DNA from: Macrocybe gigantea
Taxonomy: Eukaryota; Basidiomycota; Agaricomycetes; Agaricales; Callistosporiaceae
Direction of reading: 5' to 3'
NCBI GenBank assembly: GCA_011319805.1
Contig: SJRY01000305.1
Location: forward strand, 85,812 to 149,811
DNA: 64,000 nucleotides
Under the pieces are notes generated by a model. That model saw nothing but the letters and a program-made list of their open reading frames with translations. It was not told the origin of the DNA and ran no database searches. Below, one piece after another: positions 56,704 to 64,000 of the stretch. Position 1 is the first letter of the stretch, and each line of letters opens with the position of its first letter. The translations under genes and the position numbers were made by a program.

Positions 56704-59700
56704 TTAGAGTCTTTCAAAGAAATACATGTACGCCAGTTTCTTCAACTCCCGCACGCTCTCTTCATCGGCCTTGACGACCTTCTCGTCGTTAAACAGCACC
56801 CACTGCTCACCGACACGGACATGTGCCACGTAGTGACCGGAATGGACAGACGGTCCCTTGTGCGAGATGAACGCCTTGAGGCGATACCGCGCAGGTACAT
56901 CAGTCGACCCGGAGAGAACATTTGCTTCAGAGTCCTTTGACGTAGACGGGGCCTGGTCCTCGCCCGTGTCGTCCGGATGGTTGAATAGCCATTCTACTGC
57001 CCTCTCGGCATTTCCACCCTGCGATTCCACGAATCAGATACCTGATCGAAGCAACACCCAACGGAACGCACTAACCGTTTCACGCAAAGCTTTTCGAGCT
57101 TGCGCTGGAGTGAACCCCATATCGGCGAGCATGCCGATTTGTTCCGCCGATGGCTCAGGCCCTGCGGCCTTTTCAGGAGATCCAATCTTGACGGGTTCAT
57201 CAATGTCTTTGTCTGCATCAGCGGGGAAAAATCAGTGGTGACAATCGGCAGGCGGCCTACCCGGGTCATCCATGTGGCTAAACAGCCATTCCATCGCAGC
57301 TTGCGGATCGTTATTCCCGGTCGCCAACAGCGCCTTCTGGCACCGGACTGTCGGGAAACCCATTCCTTCAAGTTGCGCCATCGCTATCTCGTTGAACTGG
57401 GGTAAAACTAGGAAGCGGTCAGGGTCCCACCACATTCCCCGGCGACGAGAACGATAAGCATACCCGGTGCATCTTCAGGGAGCTCTATTTCCGTAGGTTG
57501 CCGACCTCGCCCGAGGTCCTTCTCCGTAAACTCTAACTCATCGCTCGGCGGAAGAATGATGGGGATGTCTGCGCATTAATCAGCGTGAGACTTGTGCTAC
57601 CAGGCCAGTCACGATTCCGACCTAGCTTCGCAGGTACCCAGTTAACGAGCTGGAACTTTTTTGCATGGATAACAAGGACGTCGGGGAAAGATGCAAATTT
57701 CGCTCGCCTTGCAACAAGCGGTGAAATGTCAGCGCACCGCTAGCAAAGGGCAGAAAGGGATCATGGAGGGCTTACTTGAGTGCATGGACAGGTTTTTGGC
57801 ATGATGGGCAATTATATTCCAGCGCTTCGACGCTCAACAAATTCTCCACGCAGCGAGCAAGCAAAACCTCTTCGTACACCAGTTTGCCATCCTCGGTCCT
57901 ACTCTTCTCCTGAACAGGTACTGCGACGCTAACGACGTCCGTTGTATCGACCCGATACCTGACCTTCTTGCAATTTCCACATTCCAAGCGTTGTTCCATT
58001 CCGTAGGAGAATATGGTCGTCGGATCTTTGCGAACTCGTCAGAGAGTGCGAACAAAGGTATTCCTGTAGTTAAAGGCACCGTTATCAGAGCGATCCTTGT
58101 GTTTATGCATGTCCCGCCTCAGCGTGGTGAGAAGATACGTAAAGAACTCTTCCGAGTCTTGTTGGCGCATAGTCGAAAACTCTTCGTGCCCACGACCGAT
58201 CAATGCTTTGAATCCACTTGGTTTGATCCCAGCTTGGAAAACCGGAGTAGGCGAGGGATGGTGCAGAGTTTCCGGAGGCGGATTTTGTAACGCGCTCTTA
58301 GAATGGGACGATGCATAGTTGGCGGCATGCGAATACCGTCCGCTGAGCAAGCCGTCTGCTAGTTTGTGCATCTGGCATTCGACACAGTCAGCCGGCAATG
58401 GTTGAGTGCACACTTCGGCGTGGTTTTTCGCAAGCGCCTCGTATCGGTTCTGGAATGCTGGTAAGGAAAATACGGTCTGTAGGACTGAGGACATGTAACA
58501 GCTTGGGCGGTTGTTGAGTGAGAAACAACTAGCGAAACGTGAGGAGGCGTACCTGTTACCCAGGTTGGCGAGTCCGGTGAGGGCGGGTCCAAAAAGCGGC
58601 TCAAGAGCTTTGCCATCCTCGCTGGTAAGGGAAAAGTCGTATTTGAGATTATGTTCGATTTGCTAGGGACAAAATCAGGAGACAGAAGCAGGGACGATGT
58701 AGAATGCTGTACTAATTCGGTCATACTCTTTTCAGTCTTTGTAAGTGACTGCACGTTGATATCAAACGCGCTCAAATGTTCGGCGAGGTTGGGGTCAAGT
58801 CTAGAATCGTTGCAGATATAACAGTAGACGTCTTGAGAAATGGGACACGAGTCAGACATGTCGAGTAGCCGAATCTCGACTCACCTGCGTTGCCTTCGGG
58901 GGAGATGGTTCCCAATTTTACGCTAATGCCATGACGGGTCGTTTCATAGTGCTTCAATCCATGACCATTACCGCCAACGCCTCCATACTGTTGCCTTCCG
59001 CAACCGAGATTTCCGCAAAGTAAGCAAAGCCAAAGGTTTTCCTTGAGATCGCATGCTGAACAATGGGCTAAACCTGGGATCAAAAGTCGGTGTTAGGATG
59101 GATAAGCCAGCACGACGAGCATACCGGACGCTGAGATAGGACGTGTTTCCAGTGGCTGTAGAGTCAAGGTGTGTTCACAAGGGACGATCTCTTCTTCCCA
59201 AGCCTTTACTTCGGAGCGACGAGCTGATGACATCGAGGTCATGACGCCATCGACAAGCGATTTCACCTAGACTTGCTCTAGCCGCTGAGCTCTTTATCCG
59301 AATCAGAAATATGAGAACCTTTGGATCGTCTGCGGTGCTTGACAACTCAAGACCGGACTCGGGGTCGCACTTCCAGCATTTGATCATTGTTACATGTTCA
59401 TACTTGTCCTCGTCGCGTTCCTCGACGATCGCGAGTTTTTTCATTTTTGCAGGAGGCTCTTCATCTTCTGACTGAGTAAAACATTCAATCAACACGTCCG
59501 ATCCTCAATATCGATCGCCCTCTTACGCGTTGTGGGGAAGGCTTAAGTTTTCGCTTGACATTTAAAGTGAATGGATGTCCCGATTTCTGGGAATGGGTTC
59601 GTGCGTGGTGTTTGACTTGGTCAGGACATCCTCCGTTAAAGCAACTCAGGCACACTTCTACGCCGCTGGGTCCATCCTGAGCCGGTATGAAAACGGAGGA

Positions 59701-59834
59701 TGAGCGGGCTATTTGGTCTGAAAGCGAACCTGATTGTCGAAGCACTGAGTACATTCTTCACGATTCACTACCTGGGACAACCGCGGGGGCGGTAGGTGGG
59801 CCAAGAGGGCGATATGGGCACACTGTTCGGACAT
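56704..59834 (-). CDS. UBP14: Ubiquitin carboxyl-terminal hydrolase UBP14/USP5 (isopeptidase T)
   Basis: Disassembles free polyubiquitin chains. The start MSEQCAHIALLAHLPPPRLS (59834) leads into the variant zinc-finger region CTQCFD, CLSCFNGGCPDQ. The ZnF-UBP has HCSACDLKENLWLCLLCGNL, GCGRQQYGG and GNGHGLKHYE (about 58930-59080). The catalytic domain starts GLANLGNSCYMSSVLQTVFS, where an intron splits the Cys-box codon. DSEEFFTYLLTTLRRD, YGMEQRLECGNCKKVRYRVD and a CxxC pair follow. Two UBA domains lie near 57260-57400 (LEGMGFPTVRCQKALLATGN) and 57000-57110 (GGNAERAVEWLFNHPDD). The His box HKGPSVHSGHYVAHVRVGEQ (about 56830) ends at FFERL, TAG 56706-56704. All expected USP5 parts are present in order. 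Divergent from SSZ1 with a 327-bp shared upstream region. Confidence 0.95.
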
Positions 59835-60161
59835 CGAGCGGGTTAGGAGGAGTGCAGTTGATCTGAACGAGACTTGTGTTTTCAGACTCCGACTAAACAA
59901 GAACAAGCCAGACGGACAATCAGCGTATTATCTTGCAATGCTTCCAAGCCTTCGTCCTTGTGTGAAAGCGCGCATCGTCAAATATCACATGTTGTTCTGT
60001 TCTGATCAGCCATCCCGAACTGCCAACATATCTAGGCCACGCTCGGATGGTATTTTCATCACAAGATCTGGAAAAGCACGTGATCCTACAGCGTCCTGGC
60101 ACGTGCCTAGTATTTTTTTTTTTATCAAACGCCCTTGCAGATCAACCGTTCTGCTCTAAAC
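59835..60161. promoter_or_regulatory. Shared upstream region of UBP14 and SSZ1
   Basis: 327 bp between two divergent start codons. It contains two CACGTG palindromes (60077-60082 and 60100-60105), 23 bp apart, which are typical bHLH sites, and a T-rich tract at about 60113-60123 near the SSZ1 side. Confidence 0.5.
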
Positions 60162-62282
60162 ATGCCTCCTCCAGCCATGCCAAATGGCAACGCAGACGCT
60201 CGCGTCGAGACATCTACTCTCCCTTCCGTCGTCGGAATAAATTTTGGAAACACATACGCCTCGATTGCCGTCTTCACAAAGGTCCACCTCTCCGTTTTTC
60301 TATTCGTTGCGGAATAGACGATTGATGTACATCGGAATGCAGGAAGGCGTCGCAGAGTGCATTGCAAACGAGGATGGAGAGCGCCAGATCGCGTGCGCCG
60401 TGTCCTTTAATGGCGAGGAAGTTGTGAGTTGACCCGCTTCTGCGACTTTGATTGTCGATTTAGCGTGTATCACAGTACATCGGCAACCAAGCCACTCATC
60501 AACTCGTGAAAAACGCCAAAAACACCATCATCGGATTCAGAAATCTCCTAGGCAAAAAGTGAGATACCACCGACGAGCCGTGAATTTATTACTGATGGGA
60601 CTCTCAGGTTCTCTGAAATCTCCTCATCGTCGTCATCGGCGTCTCGATCTGCCCCCGTCATTCAACACCCCGATATTCCAGACGAACCGGCTTACAAAGT
60701 TCAGATCCTTCAGCCGGCGCCGTCTCCAATTCCCACCTCGCACTCAAATACGCCTTCAAACATGACAACTCCCGCCGCCTCACATGCCCCAACACCAAAA
60801 TCCGAACCAATCCCAGCTGAACGCGTTCTTACTGTCTCCGAGGTCGTCACTATGTTTCTTCGTTCCTTGCTGGATTCCGCCGAAGACTTTTTAGGCAAAA
60901 AAGTGACGGGCGCCGCGATCACCGTTTCGAGTTCCTTCACCGCTGCCCAAAAACACGCTCTGGAAAAGGCGGCCGCAGACGCGGGGGTTCCCGTCCTCCA
61001 GCTCGTCGACGAGGCTGGCGCTGCCGCTGTCACCACCACCTCTGACTCGTGGACGACCAGCACTCAGCTCAACCCTGACCGGACTCAACTCGTCGTTGAC
61101 CTCGGCTCCTCCTCGCTCTCCCTTTCTCTGCTTTCTATCCGTTCCGGACTAGCATACGTCTTGGCATCGTCGTTCATTCCCAATATCGGAGGGGAACAGA
61201 TTGACGAGAAGCTCATCAAATTTTTCGCTACCGATTTCACTAAAAAGACCAAGGGCCCTCTGACGGTCTGCCCCTCCACTGAACCCGCGGATCGACGCGC
61301 GGAAGCGAAGCTGCGTCTCGCCATAGAACACACAAAACGGACGATCAGTGCCTCCCCGGGAGCAGCTACGTGCTCCGTCGAATCTCTCAAGGACGGCCTC
61401 GACTACACCGGTTCTATCAACCGAATGCGCTTCGATATGGTCGTTCGGTCCGTCTATGTCGCCGTCGCAGATGCAGTGACGGAGCTCCTCCAAACCGCCG
61501 CTGTCGACTCGCACGATGTGGATGAAATCGTCTACGTCGGAGGGAACGCCTCCCTGCCTGGCCTTGACGAGAACGTCTGTCTGACGTGTGGGTTCCGGGA
61601 GGACATTGAAACGCCGTTCGCTCGGGGCACAGTGGTTGGCGGCGGAGTCGGAGATCCTACCACCATCCTGGCTCGGGGGTGTGCCATCCAAGCAGAGCTC
61701 ATCTCATCGATTCCCGACGACGAGCAGCACCTAGAGCTGCGCAAAGCGTACGGCAAGGAGGCAATCCAAAACAACCAGGTTCAGGCTACCAGCAAAACCG
61801 TGGGCGTACTCTTCCCTGACCCGTCCGCCAGAGAACTCGGTGGCGTTTGGATACCAATCGTGCACAAGGAGACTGCCTTGCCAGCGAGGCGCACCGTGCG
61901 GCTCGATGTCGAGCTCACAGATGCTTCAAAGAATTTTGCGTTCGAGGTTTGGCAAGTCAGCGAATCGATATACGTCGAGAAAGTCAAGCCTCCCAAGCCC
62001 GAGATGATCGACGGCGAAGAGCCAACAGGAGATGACGAGGACGAGGACGAGGAAGAAGTCAAACATCGCCTTGTCGTCAAAGACACATGCCTCGGCACCG
62101 TCGAGGCGGAGGCGTTGCTGGGTATCAAGGCCAAGGGCAAGAGTAGGGATGCCGGAAAATGGACGACATCGATAGAGGTACAGTTCGTAATTGACGTTGA
62201 GGGTGGCTTGCGAGTGGACGCGAATGAAATCGGAGAGGGTGGTGCATCTGGACATCTCACTGTTTCTCCTCAACCATCATAG
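60162..62282 (+). CDS. SSZ1: Ribosome-associated Hsp70-like protein SSZ1
   Basis: Non-canonical Hsp70 that pairs with zuotin in the ribosome-associated complex and helps nascent chains fold. Four exons. The start MPPPAMPNGNADARVE is followed by VVGINFGNTYASIAVFTK (nucleotide-binding phosphate 1 loop), QIACAVSFNGEEV and KNTIIGFRNLLGKKF. A Ser/Pro-rich insertion follows, then VTGAAITVSSSFTAAQKHAL, LQLVDEAGAAAVTTTSD, LVVDLGSSSLSLSLLSIRSG, FIPNIGGEQIDEKLIKFFA, EIVYVGGNASLPGL and GGVGDPTTILARGCAIQAEL. The second half is a reduced substrate-binding domain with an acidic run (GDDEDEDEEE) and ends at TAG (62280-62282). The weak DLGSS phosphate-2 motif and short C-terminus fit Ssz1 rather than Ssa/Ssb. 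No frame defects. Confidence 0.93.
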
Positions 62283-62479
62283 GCATGCTCTCGAATCTGT
62301 CTCTTTTGTTTCGTTGGCATATATTATAGAATTATACACTTTGCACCAGTTAGAGCACGGAGAAAATACTCGCTAGTGAACAATGGCTGGTTATGTGACG
62401 CAGCTCCATGGTGGACGACGGATGCCAACGACGAGGATGATGAAATAAAATCACCGTCGGTTAGGAAAACAAAACCACG

Positions 62480-62857
62480 ATGTCACGTAGCATGTCCTCG
62501 ACGCTTTTGTCTTCAGAGGGCTTTCATCCGACGCTCAGAACGACCGTGTACATCGACAATCCTTCAAATCCAGAGCGATGCTCTCTTTACGTTGCTTACG
62601 CGCTTCCATCGCTCGTCTTCGTCGACCCATACGAGCTCGCGATGCGCAGTGAATCCTACCTCGTCAGGCACCACGTCCTCGGCGACCTCCGCGTCGCAAG
62701 CCTCGAGCTGCCCGTCGTCGCGCTTCCGCTAGAGGCGACATCTACGATCGTCCTGGACGTGAATCTTACCCGCGCGTCGTGGCCCGACGGAGAAACAGCG
62801 CGGTTTGAGTTGGTTGTGGACCTACCCATCTTACTCTTTTCATCCTGGGTTGAATGA
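62480..62857 (+). pseudogene. PIG-X/PBN1 N-terminal part, cut off at the subtelomere boundary
   Basis: N-terminal region of the GPI-mannosyltransferase I accessory subunit (PIG-X in animals, Pbn1 in yeast), an ER membrane protein. Recognisable stretches are LLSSEGFHPTLRTTVYIDNP, CSLYVAYALPSLVFVDPYEL and LASLELPVVALPLEA-like sequence, ending FELVVDLP. The family continues with a further lumenal beta-rich segment and a C-terminal membrane helix, but here conservation stops after DLP (about 62836). The frame ends eight codons later, just where repeat-rich subtelomere-like DNA begins. No plausible donor site is visible at the break, so truncation is more likely than an intron. Confidence 0.65.
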
Positions 62858-62895
62858 AATTTCAAATTGGGCCCCCTTGTGGGGCCCTTGATCCT

Positions 62896-63077
62896 TCATT
62901 CCTCTATTTGGAAGGCTCTGATCAATCATTCCTCTATTTGGAACAGCTGCCATCAATTTTTGATCAATCATTCCTCTATTTGGAACTGTCCGATCTTTCA
63001 TTCCTCTATTTGGAACAGTCCGATCTTTCATTCCTCTATTTGGACAGGTCCGATCGTTCATTCCTCTATTTGGAAAA
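62896..63077 (+). repeat. Tandem repeat, 30-bp unit, six copies
   Basis: Each copy contains TCATTCCTCTATTTGGA, starting at 62896, 62926, 62968, 62998, 63028 and 63058. The spacing is 30 bp except for one 42-bp step. Unit spacers read AACAGTCCGATCTT or close variants. Confidence 0.9.
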
Positions 63078-63099
63078 CAACCAGTCTGCCCTCCTTCTC

Positions 63100-63269
63100 A
63101 AGTTAGGTTGGCTGAATGCCCTCTCATCCCAAAGTTAGGTTCTTCAGACAAGCAGGCCTCTAAGGCCTGTCTTGTCTGAATCAGCTATTCTTCTCTTGCC
63201 AGCAATCTTAACCTTTTAAACCACAGTTAGGTTGGCTAAAACAATGCTATTCCAAAGTTAGGTTCTTTC
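63100..63269. repeat. Duplicated GTTAGGTT module flanking a hairpin
   Basis: Two copies of a roughly 45-bp module, 63100-63146 and 63224-63269. Each starts AGTTAGGTTGGCT and ends CCAAAGTTAGGTTCTT. Between them lies a near-perfect palindrome (63143-63180). GTTAGGTT occurs at 63102, 63134, 63226 and 63257 and contains one full TTAGG unit. Confidence 0.75.
63143..63180. repeat. Hairpin-forming palindrome
   Basis: TTCAGACAAGCAGGCC (63143-63158), loop TCTAA, then GGCCTGTCTTGTCTGAA (63164-63180). The arms pair except for one extra T. Confidence 0.75.
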
Positions 63270-63293
63270 AAAGAGACAGTATGCATATTGTAT

Positions 63294-63958
63294 TCAAGAC
63301 AAGTCAGCAATGGTATCTAGCTCTTGCTGATTGAAGCTTTGGAATAACTTGTCATAATCCTCTTCTTCCTCTTCCTCTTCTTCCTCTTCCTCCTCCTCTT
63401 CTTCATTGTCTTTGATAGATAAAATAATTTGAGTCTGACTAGTGATTATTTCACCATCAGCATCATCTTCTGAAGAAGGAGAAGGTGGTGATAATAGAGA
63501 TTGCTGTTTGTTGAGCCTTTGCATTTCTTGAAGAAGCTGATCAGACTTGAAGCCAAAAGAAATACATGAGTTATTTGATCTAAGAGCCAACCAATAAAAC
63601 TCACTAGGTTGTCACTTTCTTGAGATACAGATTCAGCTCTGGTTGAGCAATGAGAAGATACTAAAAGCCAAAAAGCAATCACATATTATCATCAATTAAG
63701 CTAATTCCCAAAAAGAAAAACAGAAAGAAAAAACAATAGAAACCAAAATGAACTATTCTAAGTAACTAAATATATTCAAAGTTCTAACCTTGAGAGGTGG
63801 ATGTTCTTTGTGTTGTAACTAAGCTATTGTTTTGTTCCAAGTCCTCCTCTTCCTCCTCTTCTTCAATCCTTTGTCTTTTTCTATTAAAAAAGACCAAGAA
63901 TCAGAACAGAATCAATGCTAGAAAATATAAGCTAAACCATACCTGGGCTGAACTTCTG
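63294..63958 (-). pseudogene. Subtelomeric gene fragment lacking its 5' end
   Basis: Exons on the minus strand, joined by short AT-rich GT..AG introns, read TEVQPR then KRQRIEEEEEEEDLEQNNSL (about 63815-63880), SSHCSTRAESVSQESDNL (about 63610-63660) and SDQLLQEMQRLNKQQSLLSP (about 63480-63545). A glutamate run follows, then EDYDKLFQSFNQQELDTIAD, ending at 63294. The first visible exon runs straight into the TTAGG array, where the frame meets a stop formed by the repeat itself. I recognise no family. A C-terminal tail of a telomere-linked gene is possible. Confidence 0.5.
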
Positions 63959-64000
63959 TTAGGTTAGGTTAGGTTAGGTTAGGTTAGGTTAGGTTAGGTT
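63959..64000 (+). repeat. TTAGG array (telomere-like) at the window edge
   Basis: TTAGG repeated without error for 42 bases (8.4 units) to the last base of the window. The unit is five bases, not the TTAGGG common in fungi. The orientation (G-rich strand 5' to 3' towards the right) is that expected of a right chromosome end. Whether the array continues cannot be seen. Confidence 0.75.

Noticed and set aside
60710..62273. Long minus-strand ORFs opposite SSZ1
   Set aside because: Shadows of a GC-rich coding exon whose plus-strand protein is clearly Hsp70-like.
62854..63138. Repetitive peptide ORFs over the 30-bp repeats, or a CRISPR-like array
   Set aside because: The period of 30 is divisible by three, so any frame stays open. 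Spacers are near-identical and the genome is eukaryotic, so this is neither a real repetitive protein nor CRISPR.

Overview
The window is nuclear DNA of a filamentous basidiomycete, most likely a mushroom-forming Agaricomycete. The genes carry many 50-70 bp GT..AG introns. They include fungal housekeeping genes (ATG4, UBP14/USP5, SSZ1, a Rab7-type GTPase), a fruit-body-specific protein a homologue, and a Plavaka-type KDZ transposase, a family typical of Agaricomycetes. I saw no bacterial operons, CRISPR arrays, rRNA genes or convincing tRNA genes.

Layout. 1-16673: two adjacent aldehyde dehydrogenase (ALDH) paralogues on the minus strand. The second is split by a 12.3-kb Ty1/copia element (3350-15654, duplication CTATC), which is itself split by a Ty3/gypsy chromovirus (3799-10311, duplication CATCC). 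17751-22045: a peroxisomal dienoyl-CoA isomerase with a C-terminal SKL, an unidentified exon-rich stretch, and a small secreted six-cysteine peptide gene. 22482-39069: a putative 16.6-kb KDZ/Plavaka DNA transposon with matching terminal inverted repeats. It holds a divergent gene pair (an accessory gene on minus, the transposase on plus), a captured fragment of a ribonucleotide reductase small-subunit gene, and a second copy of the same chromovirus (26534-33042, duplication TCAAT). 39809-51046: a PD-(D/E)XK-like gene, ATG4, a fruit-body-specific-a-like secreted protein and an unidentified gene. 51531-62282: a third ALDH, a Rab GTPase with a long serine-rich insertion, UBP14/USP5, and SSZ1 divergent from it. 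62480-64000: a truncated PIG-X/PBN1 gene, then 1.1 kb of AT-rich subtelomere-like sequence with 30-bp tandem repeats, paired GTTAGGTT motifs, a gene with no visible 5' end, and a terminal array of the five-base unit TTAGG.

How parts fit together. The ALDHs and the dienoyl-CoA isomerase suggest a local group of aldehyde and fatty-acid catabolic genes. The mobile elements form two nests whose insertion order can be read from their target duplications. The chromovirus shows an 11-nt match between the predicted 5' end of its transcript and its primer-binding site, which points to self-priming as in the Tf1/sushi group. The copia element instead has a primer-binding site matching the anticodon arm of initiator tRNA-Met.

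Caution on frameshifts. ATG4, an essential-type single-copy gene, carries at least three one-base deletions next to homopolymers. Similar one-base indels occur in ALDH-B, in the PD-(D/E)XK-like gene and in the retroelements. Many apparent frameshifts may therefore be assembly errors, and the word pseudogene is used with that reservation.
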